Positions 11,372 through 22,139 of a stretch of DNA of 64,000 nt are shown in pieces. The stretch is taken from assembly GCF_010093535.1 (NCBI RefSeq), contig NW_022985162.1:248001-312000 (forward strand), given 5' to 3'. This DNA is from Lindgomyces ingoldianus (Eukaryota; Ascomycota; Dothideomycetes; Pleosporales; Lindgomycetaceae). Made by a program: the position numbers and the translations under genes. Position 1 is the first letter of the stretch. The number at the start of each line of letters is the position of its first letter. Under the pieces are notes generated by a model. That model saw only the letters and a program-made list of their open reading frames with translations, had not been told where the DNA came from and ran no database searches.

Positions 11372-11629
11372 AGCCGATGGCAATATCCGATTGCGAAATC
11401 ATTGTCATTACCATACCAGGACGCAACATTGAATATTCGTCAGGACGAATACGCCTTCCATGTTCTCCTCTAGCACTCATACCCCCCTATACTCCGCGAA
11501 CTGGATGCCTATGTCTAACGGCGTTTAGGCTAGGTGGGGGGTGTTGGTACACGCCTCTAGAGTTAGTACTCTATTTTAACCTGCCCCTAATATCTAGCCC
11601 CGTCCGGTAAAGGCGAAGGGGAGCACAAC

Positions 11630-13447
11630 ACGTCAACCTAGATGTGGAACATCCCCCATATCCGTGGCCGTGAACGCCCCACCCAGCTGTAATGTCAACG
11701 ACCGCAACGCCTCCACAAGGACAAAGGCCCTCCCAATCCCCTAAAGAGTTAGCAACATCCCAAGCTAATAGGCAACCACGTTCTTAGCCCGGCCCAGGCT
11801 CAACCTAAGTAGCTTTCGCCAGACGTCTGCGGCGTACATCATTGTCGTCACAATAAAGAACAGCACTACAAGAGTCAGCACACAAGCAATGTGCCAGCCC
11901 AGCCGTTCCCCTTGCGTTAGGAATTCAAAATTCCAGGCTATTAGATAAACCGCCCCAAACAGTATAGACGTAAGGAGAGTAGCTATCATACTAACATGCA
12001 GCAAAGAGTAGCGCAACAGGAAACGCAGCCACCTGATGTTCCCGACGTCTATGTAGTGCACGCTGTTGTCGGGCACCCACGTCTCCGCCCGCACGTACCA
12101 GAATGCAGAGGGTCCCAGGTATCCAAGCTCCTTAAAGTCGTCAACACTAGGTTGCCGTGCCGCCAGCACGTAGATACATGTGCATACATCCTTAGGCTTT
12201 CTTAGTAGCACCATGTACGTGGCGAGGCTGCACAACAAGAAGGAGAGAGTAACAATCTCAAGCTGCGTAACAAGGAGGCTTTAGGCAGCGCAAACAATCA
12301 GCTAGACAATAAGCCACAGCACGTTAAAGGCAGCAATAGCCTTAACAAAGGCGTCGCCCTTACTGCGATCGTTAATCTCGTCCTCAGTCACACTAGGCAG
12401 TGGCCCAACAATTCCCCTCCTGCGCGCTGTGAGCAGCTGCCGCGCGTTGAGGATCCACACGTTCCCCCGCAGCGCCATGATGTTGCACCAGTAGCTGGTC
12501 TGCTTTTGGAGGCCGACGTCCGCGGACCGGGAGGCGAAGGCAGCATCCTCTGCCAGCCGCGAGTTCTGCACGTGGAGTCGCCACCGCGGATGGCCCATCA
12601 GCCAACTTTTCCAGATATTAAGGCCGTACTTAAACCGCGATTTTGCCATCCAGACGTAGTAGAACTTATAGAGCACCCTAGCTTCTTTATTAGCTTCTTT
12701 CCTAGTTTCCTTAGCAGTCTGCTTTTCTCCTTCCTTAGTTGTTATAATCCTAGAAACCTTCCTATTACTTAATCATTTTAGCTTAGGCTAAGGACAAGAA
12801 AAACAATTAGGACAGAGAGCAATTAAACACTTAACTGCTTTAGCTGTTTTATTACCATCAAGAGCAGTTCCATCTTTCAGCAAGATAATAGGCATTTCCT
12901 TTAACAACACAATAGCCTCCTTAGTTAATAATACCATAGGCACCATTCCTTTGCTGCTTAATAAGTAAGCCTCATAGCTACTTAAGCGTAGCTTTGTCTC
13001 CACCAGAACCTCCTTGTCACCAAATTCAATCGCGAAGCCGCCCATGTTCGCCAGGAAGGTGTGCGTAAGCGTCCACAGCACGTCGTCCTCGTGCGCGTAC
13101 TAGAGCATCTCCGCGCTAGTCCGCCGTGCAGAGAGAAGGTTAATCAGCGCTTTACCTAGGATAATCTCAAGACCCATAAGGGTGATAAACATCCACCACA
13201 GCTTCCGGGCGGTCAGATACATCTCGCGGTAGATGCTCTAGGCGGGGCCGTTGGAGGTGGTCTCGGTGGGGACGTTCAGGTGCAGCACCGTCCATGTGCA
13301 CAGCAGGAGGGTTGCCACGCACGTCCAGACGATGTCGAGGGTGCCGCGGATGTCAGGCGAGGACAGATATCCGTCGATGTGGGCGGGGATGGAGCACTGT
13401 GGCTTGTAGGTTTTCATGGCGATATTTACAGCGTCCAAAACAGCCAC
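11630..13447 (-). pseudogene. decayed fungal polytopic membrane-protein gene inside the transposon
   Basis: One minus-strand frame can be followed from MAVLDAVNIAMKTYKPQ (13447) down to about 11630 with a few in-frame stops, several of them TAG where the sense is easily CAG (GPA*SIYREMYL, SAEML*YAHEDD). The signature DIRGTLDIVWTCV / CTWTVLHLNVP at the N-terminus, WTLTHTFLANMGGFAIE in the middle, and the C-terminal string of membrane helices (FGAVYLIAWNF, VLTLVVLFFIV, then YAADVWRKLLRLSLGRAKN) are those of a large, uncharacterised family of multi-pass membrane proteins of filamentous fungi. An AT-rich gap at about 12680-12790 has lost coding character. Loss by C-to-T changes fits repeat-induced point mutation. 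Not functional as it stands. Confidence 0.65.
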
Positions 13448-13670
13448 TATGTACTAAGATATATCTTTTTTTCTAAATTAAAACTAAGAAATAGATTAAG
13501 CCCCACCGCAGCCTCTCACAGCTAGCCACGTGCTCTTGCAGCATATCCCTAACCGTGTAGCGCGGTAAGGCTGAGATGCAGCTGTCACACTGCAGCAAGA
13601 GGCGAATTTGCAAGCAACTAACTAATTATGCTTATATCTTAAGAAGTGGGTGAACATCTTAGTGATGCTA

Positions 13671-14284
13671 GCAGGGAGGACAGCCGACCCGCTCCGGCCA
13701 TAGGGTTGTGCGATGGCGAATTCGTAGGCAGTTGTACAGTAGAGAGCTAAGTTGGTGACTAGAGGCGCAGCCAAAGTTGAGCGGGGATTGCAAAGCTGCG
13801 GGGCTAGGGGTCAGCCCACCCGCCAAGACTCCACACAGCCACAGGCCTTACAGTCATCATAAATAAATTACACCACTATAATTACGTAGATGCGGGGTCG
13901 TTTTGCACTAGCTAAATCAGTAGTTAGTTCAACCAGAAAGTACCAACAGGGGGTAGCGGTCTTGCATGAATTCGTGTGCGATAGCAGGCACAAAGTTAAT
14001 AATAACTTCCTATCATCATAATAGGCTTTAAGAATCAAGTAGGACCCTTGCATGTGGTTATAAAGTAATAAAAGCCTAACAGGGTGGCTGGGGGCAAGAA
14101 GGCGACAATGCAAACGTAATTTAGAAGCGGCAGGTATCCCAAATGTTTAAAATTAGCTATGATACAAGACCCATAGAGAAATATAGTAAAGCTCGGTATG
14201 CGCGCTGAGTTATAGCCGCTTGAAGTCGAAGTACCCCTCGTATTTTCCGGCACGGCGGGTTTTCCGGCACGTAGGGAGGGACGT
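13671..14284 (-). repeat. right terminal inverted repeat arm
   Basis: Reverse-complement partner of the left arm. The match stops abruptly at gcagggagg (13671), where the decayed internal gene region begins. The inner end is not a copy of the outer end, so each arm is not simply a separate small element with its own inverted ends. Confidence 0.75.
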
Positions 14285-14299
14285 TACGTTCTATTAAAC

Positions 14300-15568
14300 A
14301 CCATGATTGTACTATAGTGGGTGGCATGTCCAAAATATGTTCCCTGGAAGAAGAACAAAGGGACAATGAGGATTTCTTATTAATATTAGACTCTTAATAA
14401 ACAAGAACGTTAAGAAGGTTGTAGTAGTGCGGTTTAACTTGTTAACAGCGACTTCCACCATTGGTGAAGCACTCATCTCTAGCGTCCCCCGTTGTAGCTT
14501 GTCTCATATCTTCAATTCCTCATTGCTGAATCCCTCAGCACCTCCTCCCTTCTCCTCACACTCTTCTCCTCCATCTCGATATCTTTCACTTTCTCTATCA
14601 GTGAAGTCCCCCTATCATGACCCATATTAACCGCCGCTAAGGTCACAGTGCTCTCAGTGCCATACTCAGCTGCCATCCCTTTCGCCGTTCTCTTTCCCAC
14701 ATCAGCCCCCGATATCCTTACTAAAAATACTCGCAAATATGAAAAAGGCCTCACATATCTTTCCCCACATCCGGCAAAACAGCAACAGGAGCCTCAGCCA
14801 TGAACTCTGTCTCTCAATGCGCATACACCCAATCCGCATTCTTTACTGCATCTTCCATTGCGGTGCTAAAGAAGCACGTGAGTATTTTGGTTCGTGCAAG
14901 AAGTACTTTGGCTGCGAAATATCGATTTTGTTTACTAGGACACTAACTACAGGTGAGGGTGGGATTGAGAATACCCCCGATCTAGGCGATGATGCGAGAA
15001 GTCGCGGTGGCTGGGGAGGCGGAGAATGAGACCTTTCATGTTGGGGACGGTGTCGGTAGCTGTGGGGGTGGCTGCGGGGACTACGGGGTCTCCATTGGGA
15101 ACGGGAGAGGTGGTGAGGTGAGCGTAGTGGGTGTGGAGAAGATGGGGCTACACGGACGGGGCGGTTTGGATGAAATTAGTGAGGTGATTTGATGATAGTC
15201 GTGTTCGCTTGAAGCGTTTGTATCGGGTCGGTTTATGGGACTTATGTGCTAGAACGGAGCTGCGGTGCGTTTTCTTTCGTTTCGGGATGAACAAATAGGG
15301 CTCAAAGCAACTGTATGTTTGCTTTTGACAGAAAGTGTGGACTATATATATATCGTGATATTCTCGTAAAATGTGTTCCCGAATGTCTGACGATCAGTCT
15401 TTATCATGAGCAGAAGGCCATGCAAGGGCCTAGACTGACTTAGGCTTCTAGCATCTCCATACTATGAAGAAACTTTCATTCGAATTCCATACACCTGGAA
15501 GTCTTGTTGCCATGTTTGAAGTGTATTTAAGAATATATGTGGGTATCTATCCAAACCAATGCCCAACC
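14300..15568. other. gene-poor stretch beside the transposon nest
   Basis: About 1.27 kb between the transposon nest and PEX8. Apart from the weak dehydrogenase-like remnant described separately, only short frames are seen. A Gly-rich plus-strand frame at 14989-15192 has the look of a reading of GT-rich DNA rather than a protein. A small TA-rich run (tatatatatatcg) sits near 15350. Confidence 0.4.
14512..14754 (-). pseudogene. possible short-chain dehydrogenase remnant
   Basis: The minus-strand frame contains LRVFLVRISGADVGKRTA, then AAEYGTESTVTLAAVNMG, which resembles the beta2-alpha-beta region of short-chain dehydrogenases (acidic/hydroxyl cofactor-binding turn, then ...AEYG...V.F...V..). 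No glycine-rich TGxxxGIG motif is found in frame upstream and the frame is bounded by stops, so at best this is a decayed piece. It could also be chance. Confidence 0.2.
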
Positions 15569-17776
15569 CTACAACTTGCTTTCCCTAGGTGTCCTCTCCA
15601 CTGGCAACGCCCCGCTCATCATCTTCAACCTTTCCCTTTCCATCTCCCTCCCATAAAGCACCCGTTCTCTCCCACCTCTTGTTCCCCACCACGCAACCGC
15701 AGATCCACTCCGCTCAGGATCCATTTCCCCACTAACTAGCACCTCCCAAAATCTCGCCTTAACTGCTTCTCGCATGATCTCGTCGTCGATTGCATTGAGT
15801 AATTCCGCGGATAACGGCATCCACTCTTCTAAGAGTGGAATAGTGAGGAAAGGAAGAGCATCGATGAGTGAAAGGGCCAATACAGCCTGTTCAGACAGAG
15901 GTGGAGGCGGTGCATCTGAGCCTTGCAATGCTAGTGTTGTCTCATCGGGGGGCAAGGGAGCGGTGGGTGCGTTGAGAGCCCGGTGGAACACGAGTTCTAA
16001 TAACGTCGCTGGGAGATCGGGGTGTGAAGCTGAGAGGGCAGATGGAGGCGCAGTGACGCGCATGAGCGTTTTAAATGCGAGTCGAAATTGTCTTGGGGAA
16101 AGGTTATGTGGGAACACGCTAAACAGCGCGTCAATGTAAAATGGTAGATGTTTTGCGGTGATTTCTGCAGATTGAGGTGTCGATAGGACTGCAAGCATGA
16201 CGCTGTGGGCAGCCTCGAAAATTGGGAGCATGTTATGGTTCCCTCCTGCTGCTAGATATGGTACAGCTGATACCACGAGAAGGTCTTCATTAGTTATGGG
16301 CGACAGGACGAGGGTGAAGTGCTCGGCGGTGTTTAGGAAGTAGAGATCCAAGATTCGATCGAGTGGATGTCGAGGTATTTGGCCTAATTGCTGAGGGGCA
16401 ATTGATTTGAGAAATTTGTCGGCGTGGATTGGATACCCAGAAAGAACGTCCATGGCAGTCAGATACACGAATGTATGCTGGGAGAATGAAGCGGGACCGA
16501 GACGAGATGTTATGAAGTAGAGGTGGCGGAGAGTATTTAGAGCCTGGGTCGCAAGCACAGGCGCGATTGCATCTGCTGCGAGTGCTCCATCACCCAACAT
16601 TCGATTGAACACGCCCCTTAAAATAATAGTGGTAGCAAACAGAGCAGCCTTGAGAAGCTTCCAGAGAAGTGGCAGTGTCGTGTTCAAGGCTTCCTCCTCT
16701 AAAGAAGAAGTTTCTTCAGCGGGGTCGATCTCGGAGAATTTGATTTGCCGCCACTGCGTCATAAGCGCTCGAGAGAAGCTTGCTAGGTCATCCATCATCG
16801 TCTGTATGAGCCAGGGGTCCTTCACATTCTCGACAGAATGAGCGATGACCCTTGATAGAGGGCCCATCGAGGAGACTAACGGCCTGGCCATGATGGCCTC
16901 AACCTGCCTAAAGGAGCTCGAGCGCGCCTGGAAATTGTCAGCATAAGAAATGCTGAGATCGATGCGGTCATACCGTCCAACCCAACTTTTTCTCTTTAAC
17001 TTTCACATCCAAATCCAACCCCCCTAAGAAATAGGCCGATTGAAAGCCCTCATTTGAAAAATAAGCTGTACCAATAAGGACTGGTAGCAGCAAGTCGTGA
17101 TCGATCAGCGCCCTTTCAGTATCGGCAAGACATCCAAAGGAGTGATTTAGTATCAGGCAAATCGTCTGACCCCCAAGCCCATCTGCCTCTCCGCGCTGTC
17201 GCACTTCGGCTAACGCCAAATTCGTCGCCCTCACCAGGGCTCCTTCCACTCTCTTCCTCATCCTGGACGCCCAATATAGATCCATTCCCTGCTCCTCAAG
17301 ACTTCCAGTCCCGATCAACAGGCCTCCGAGGACGATGAGATGTTTCCACCTTTGACTTCTTTCATCTGCGCCTGCGACTACCGCACGGATCCAGTCGTCT
17401 AATGAAAGACCTCCACCGGTTGGAGTTTGGCCGGGAAGCAGCTCTGGTGCCTTATAATTGCGCACATCGTTGTGGTAATTCAGCACTGTGGTAACTGCGG
17501 AATGAAAGACGGAGAGTAGTCGAAGCGGCGTCCGGACACCATCGGGTCGGTCCCAGAGTGCCGGCGCTGTCAGGAGATGTGATGTTAATAGACTGAGATT
17601 ATGTGGATTTGAGAGCGTCGTAAGGAGTGAAGAGGTCGTCGAGAGGATTCTAAACAGGTTAATATCTTGACAAGGGGTTTCGGGAGCATCGCGTGCAAAT
17701 ACCGAGGCGTGTCTTGCTGATCCGTGTAGGTTTGTAACGAGCGGAGGAGAGTGGACAGCAACCTATCTGCTGGCAT
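15569..17776 (-). CDS. PEX8: peroxin 8 (intraperoxisomal import factor)
   Basis: Three exons, 17776-17703, 17649-16974 and 16927-15569, with 53- and 46-bp introns; 702 aa. The start MPADRLLSTLLRSLQTYTD, the helical-repeat character throughout and the exact C-terminal Ser-Lys-Leu (a peroxisomal targeting signal 1) match the fungal Pex8 family, which is about this long. Pex8 sits on the lumenal face of the peroxisomal membrane and links the Pex13/Pex14 docking complex with the RING ubiquitin-ligase complex during Pex5 receptor cycling. Both introns keep frame and join segments that read as one helical protein. The gene diverges from the TMEM170-like gene with only about 290 bp between starts, so they probably share a promoter. 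I identify it by its overall layout, not by a single catalytic motif. Confidence 0.75.
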
Positions 17777-18066
17777 TTTGGCGACTGTTATGCCCTCATT
17801 AATTTCCTAGCGCTTTCATGGTACATGGGATGTTCACACGAAAATGGCTGGTGTTGACGTTCACCTCGCGATCGCCGAGGTAATCGGGAAAACTCCGGCC
17901 GGAACCTTAGCCTGAGGGAACTACGACATTCACATTCCACTTCACGCACCATCTCCGTGACAACTTCACCCTCTTGGACCTTCACGCGACTACACCACGG
18001 CACGTGGGCCGGAGACATACTCAAATGCTCCAAGCGCGTGGTAACGCCATGCAGCCCATATGAGGT
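17777..18066. promoter_or_regulatory. shared divergent promoter, PEX8 / TMEM170-like
   Basis: 290 bases separate the two start codons, which point away from each other. This interval must contain both promoters and 5' leaders. It contains cacgtgg at about 18000-18006, an E-box/CACGTG-type site that bHLH factors can bind; that role is inference. Confidence 0.4.
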
Positions 18067-18599
18067 ATGATCTTCTCCTCAAGCTCAACCCTTCGTAGCA
18101 GCTTACCAGCCTCCAGCTTCATCCAGCGGGTTAACAGCGCCGCCCCTTTGGGCTATCAAACCCCCGAGTTCCCCTCTCTATACTGGCCTCTTCCTGTCCG
18201 TGCTGCCCAAGCGTATTATCTCTACCACCCGACCGACATATGGCGATTCACGACCTACTGGACCCTCCTCTTCTTCGGAGCCATTCATCTGGTCGCTGCG
18301 GCATGGGCATGTATAGTGCAATGGCGGAATTGGAGGATAATATGGATCACGCCTGCCCTATACGTGGTGATTGGGGGGTTTGAGGGTTTAATAGCTGGGA
18401 GTATAGTTGGCGGACTGTGAGTGAACTTCACATGCTTGCTTGTGAGTCCTCAGCCTGAAGCGCTAATGTCATACGTAGGTTAGGAGGAGTGTACAATGCT
18501 GGGTACTTTAGGATGTCCACATGGATTCCGTTTGTTTGGGCTCTGGTCAACGCCCTCGTGCTCATACTCTCATCCTTTGCCATTCACGGAGGACTCTAA
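18067..18599 (+). CDS. TMEM170-family small integral membrane protein
   Basis: Two exons, 18067-18416 and 18479-18599, with a 62-bp intron (donor GTGAGTG, acceptor TACGTAG); 156 aa. After a short Ser-rich leader come FPSLYWPLPVRAAQAYYLYH and then membrane segments at about 60-85 (TTYWTLLFFGAIHLVAAAWA), 95-115 (IIWITPALYVVIGGFEGLIA) and 130-155 (IPFVWALVNALVLILSSFAI). The segment order and the TPALY...GG..G...G stretch are those of the TMEM170 family. In animals TMEM170A shapes ER membranes and nuclear pores; the fungal role is not established. The splice joins GGL to LGGVYNAGYF in frame, completing the third segment. Confidence 0.75.
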
Positions 18600-20109
18600 G
18601 AAGGAACAGGGACATCTGGCATGAGAAATTGCTGGGCACCCTAACGACGAATCGCCATCTCAAGAACTATTCTATTCTCTTTGGAAAAGAAGGATTAGCA
18701 TATGTCGGCGCTAGGTCCTCTTTGTGTACGAGTTCCAACTCAAGGAAATCAAGAGATCAAAGAAATTGCTCATGGAAAGAAAGACAAACTACCCGTCGCT
18801 CGTGAAAACAATCCGCGAAACAATTAAGGTCACTCCCCCCTGGCTTGGTCTAGAGCGAAGACACGCCATCCCAGCAACTCAGGTTCATGGTTTCCCCATG
18901 AATTGATCTCTTTTCATTCTGTCTCGCGTCATATGTGTGCTTCCTCTCGGTCCTGAGTCACTATTCTTCTCAAAATATTGTCTATTTCATCGTCTGCCCT
19001 TACTAACTAGCCTAGATGGAGACGGCGCCAATCAAATTCTAAGATAAACAATACAGGACATCCACACATCTCCTGTTGTTGCGTAAGTCCTTGTCTAAAT
19101 CCAGGCTACAGCCCCCTACATCTTAGCCATGGGCGCAGCGGATTCCTCTGCTGGAGGCAGTCACAACCCGTACAGAATGTATCTCCTTATCGTCACCGTG
19201 CACCCTGTAGGATGGAAACCAGACACCACACATTACATACCTTCAGTCAACCCCGATCCTCGCTGCCTAGTACGCATCTGCACTAAAGCCTTCTTGAAAC
19301 TTCAGTTTAATGAGCCGACACTTGCTGGTGTTGATTGGCACAGTTGGTCAATTCTCAGGCCAGAATGCTACTGGACTGTCTAATCGGACTAAATGGATTA
19401 TACTATAGACGCAGTCAGAACTGCCAAATTAACAGATCCACCAAGCAAACCTATCGTCTATGCCATGAAGATGGGGCCAAACATCATGCCTTTCACGCAT
19501 GTTGCTAGGTAAGCAACCCAGACTCCGCGTGATAGTATCGTGATCGAAGCGTGCGCCACGACGTACGAAGTCGTAAGAGACCGATTCGACAACATCTTGA
19601 GCGGATACGAAGCCAATGGAGAAGCGGAGGTGGTGCGGGAAGATTTTTTGCCACGAGCTCAAATCAAATTCAGCGCTAGACGCTGTAGACAACTAGAAAT
19701 CCAGATATTAGTGATGATGTGGTCAGATTTAGTAAATTTCTAAGAAGCTTTGTTACATCAAGATGACGGTCGTGGAGAAGATACAGAACGTATGGTCAGA
19801 TGGGGTCCTGGATCCGCCATGGGGAAGAATAGACGTGAACGACTGGCCGGACTTGCTGTAAATGGAAAAGTTGAGCCTCCGAGGACTGCGAGTTCTCCAT
19901 AAGATGTTTACTTTTCCAACCCTTCCGATTTCTACTCCGCCTTGACGTGCCTTCCTTCTCGTGACTTGGCCACATCATGGATCTGTCGTCCGAGGATGTC
20001 TCCTTCACACACGATCTATCAAACAACCACCAAGCTTCCTCGACATTACTTTTATCTCAAGATCTCACTCTCCCCTTCTTTCAGCCATTCTTCTCAACGA
20101 TACCCAAAT
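18600..20109. other. 1.5-kb stretch without a clear gene
   Basis: Several short plus-strand frames are present, the longest plausible one at 19129-19383 (MGAADSSAGGSHNPYRMYLL, 84 aa), but none shows a domain, signal peptide or splice that would extend it. The right end probably holds the 5' leader of the next gene, which is T/C-rich. Confidence 0.4.
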
Positions 20110-20757
20110 ATGTCTAACGGCAACTGCCCAGTCGGGCCAACAGTCTTCCTCCTCATCGAAAGCCGGGCCCCAACAGCGGAGAAGCCAGGATACCAATGTC
20201 CTCACATTAGTCCTGACGTTAATTGGATCTCCCAATGTGCTCGTTCATTAGCAGCCTACCTGGTCGGAAATCCACACATCCAAGAGTCGCATTATCATCG
20301 TCCATCAGACACAAACATGACCTTACAGGTTATCTATGGACGAGGATGGGACCCCACAGATGGCAAGGAGAAGCATATCTGGGCGGATATCACTCTTGCC
20401 GCCGACCGCGCGCACCCGAAAACGCCATTCTACGTATTGTTGCAGAAGTGGGTTATTTTGAGCCCAGAGAATGGACCTTTTGTGAATGAGCCCGAAGTCA
20501 CTCTCATCGATGTCTCTCGGAAGAAGGAAGATGTACAGCAAACCTTTGGGCGACTCGTGCATGACCTAGGGGATGGAGCCGAAGTGTCTGAAATTTCGCC
20601 TAGGTTGCATATGGCAACGCTAATGGTGAGGAGGGGCAGTCGACATGACATACAGCACAGGTGGTGGGAAATTGTGGAGGCTAAGGTGGATTTGCCTACT
20701 CAGGAGGATGGTTTCATTCCGGGTTTGACAGGATATGAGGATTATGCGATGGTTTGA
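20110..20757 (+). CDS. unrecognised hypothetical protein
   Basis: The frame is open from 19942, but coding character begins at MSNGNCPVGPTVFLLIES, so I place the start at 20110 (215 aa); the upstream part is Ser/Thr/Pro noise typical of a leader. The protein is globular in composition, with clear alternation: HIWADITLAADRAHPKTPFY, WVILSPENGPF, VNEPEVTLIDVSRKKEDV, VQQTFGRLVHDLGDGAEV. No signal peptide, membrane segment or catalytic motif is recognisable, and I cannot assign a family. It is followed by a G-run and a gene-poor interval ahead of the kinase-NB-ARC gene. Confidence 0.6.
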   Translation: MSNGNCPVGPTVFLLIESRAPTAEKPGYQCPHISPDVNWISQCARSLAAYLVGNPHIQESHYHRPSDTNMTLQVIYGRGWDPTDGKEKHIWADITLAADRAHPKTPFYVLLQKWVILSPENGPFVNEPEVTLIDVSRKKEDVQQTFGRLVHDLGDGAEVSEISPRLHMATLMVRRGSRHDIQHRWWEIVEAKVDLPTQEDGFIPGLTGYEDYAMV

Positions 20758-22139
20758 AGGGGGGGGGGTGGAGTATTCTTGCTTGGCACGATCTTGATAG
20801 GTCCGTATGCTCTCTAATCGTTTTCTCCAGAGTTTTGTTCCACTCATTTGCACAGCCTCCCGCGTATGCATTGCCATTCTTCGCTGAAAATATGTCTTCC
20901 TTCAATTTTTCCTATCCCGCTCATATCCATAACACAATCTTACCACTCTACTCGCCTCTTTCACTTGCTTATTTTTTTTTTCTGAACGAGCGTCGTTTCT
21001 ATGATAGATTGGAGGTTGCGTTCCCGCACCATACACTTCACCTTCACTTGGATAACCAAGGTCGCGAAGGACTTCCCTCCTAAATTTATATGCTACCTTT
21101 GCTTTAACTACTTAGAAGACAGCTCCCCGGTTAACACGACGTTGCCATACATTCTATGCTCGAGCATCATCCATATTATGTTCAAAGAACGAGAAGAAAC
21201 TTCCTAAAAGTCAATCTGTGAAATCCCTCACATAGGTCCAAACTGGTATCGTGGAAGAAGGTGAAGATGATGCCACTTCATGGGAGTTTAAGGTGGATAA
21301 ATTTAGCCCGAAACAATTAATAGGACCTTATGGAGTCTCCAGGGGCCTTTCTAAGTCCTACAGGGGAGGCTCTTTTTCTCTCCATTGCTTCCTCCTTTGG
21401 GTGTAGACTAATTAGAGAAATATCTATTGGACAATGAGTGTCTCATGGAATATTTCTTATTCAAGGTGACTGAGCTTGACGAACTCTGATAGAATGCATT
21501 CGAGTTCCTGCAATCATCAAATTCTGGGCAGGTAGAGGTATGGACACGTCAGCAAGCAAAACATTCGCCACCATCGCTCAGGCAGGGTGAAAGACGGTAC
21601 AGCTCTGGCACGCTTTTCGACTCCGCAAAGCCCGATTAGACGCCTAGGCAGATTCCTAGCCCTAGATACGATGAACTTTGGAGGACTTCTGCAACGCAAA
21701 ACATCATTGGTCTTGAGCGAAGTCTTGACGAGAGTGATTCGCTACTGGATTCTGACTTGCAGCTTCGCTACACACATGTCAGCTGGGAAATCGCATGCAC
21801 CCCACTTAAATACACAGCCTGGTGCTTTTCGCGTTAGGCGTTTAAAGGACGTGGACTTGATTAGATCTATTGTTAAGAGACTCCCCTTAATGACCGGTCA
21901 GAGGGTGATGGGCAAGCAGACTCGTCCGCCTCATCTTTCTGCAATCACTGCTCAGCCCAAGGCTGTGTTCTGGTCCTCCGTCTTCGGTCAGCCTGCAAAA
22001 TGCCACGTTGAGGCTCGACTGTCGGCCACTTCTGCTGTGTTCGCAATTCTGTACGGCTCTCTAGTGCGAAGATCCTTTACAACCTATCTTGCTCTCAATC
22101 GATCGGCAGCCCAGGAAAGTGTGTCCGCAATCATTTAAT
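20758..22139. other. upstream region of the kinase-NB-ARC gene
   Basis: 1.38 kb with no convincing gene. A long plus-strand frame at 21587-22138 overlaps, in other frames, short peptide-like readings such as SLDESDSLLDSDLQLRY (about 21712-21765), so an upstream non-coding or decayed exon of the receptor gene is possible. A segment at 21748-21795 resembles 30772-30817 beyond the second receptor-like gene. Confidence 0.35.

Larger units (their letters stand above)
10739..14284. mobile_element. inner TIR transposon with ~620-bp terminal inverted repeats, gene-carrying
   Basis: The left end starts acgtccctccctgcgtgccg. The right end, read on the other strand, starts acgtccctccctacgtgccg. The outermost 75 bases of the two arms differ at four positions, all transitions. 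Both sides are flanked by TA (10737-10738 and 14285-14286), a TA target duplication as in Tc1/mariner/pogo-type elements. The arms stay alignable for about 620 bp (left 10739-11371, right 13671-14284). No transposase frame is seen; the 2.3 kb between the arms holds a decayed membrane-protein gene. The element is therefore non-autonomous and presumably moved, if ever, with a transposase supplied in trans. Confidence 0.75.
9872..14299. mobile_element. outer transposon (about 0.88 kb before the nested insertion)
   Basis: The left end reads gtttaatagaacgtaac (9872-9888) and the right end reads its reverse complement gttacgttctattaaac (14283-14299). The last bases before the right end belong to the nested element and its TA target, so the original right end is 14285-14299, a perfect 15-bp inverted repeat of 9872-9886. 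With the inner element removed, the outer one is about 880 bp, AT-rich and full of stops. Because the ends contain TTAA/TTTAA, the target duplication (TA, TTAA or other) cannot be decided. Only a fragmentary minus-strand coding signal is visible (for example near 10200-10300: SRQNKELIYNSILILETVT), which I cannot assign. Confidence 0.6.

Noticed and set aside
13010..13100. Short clean open frames inside the transposon as separate live genes
   Set aside because: They are pieces of one decayed frame interrupted by TAG stops and AT-rich loss; none has its own start signals or domain.
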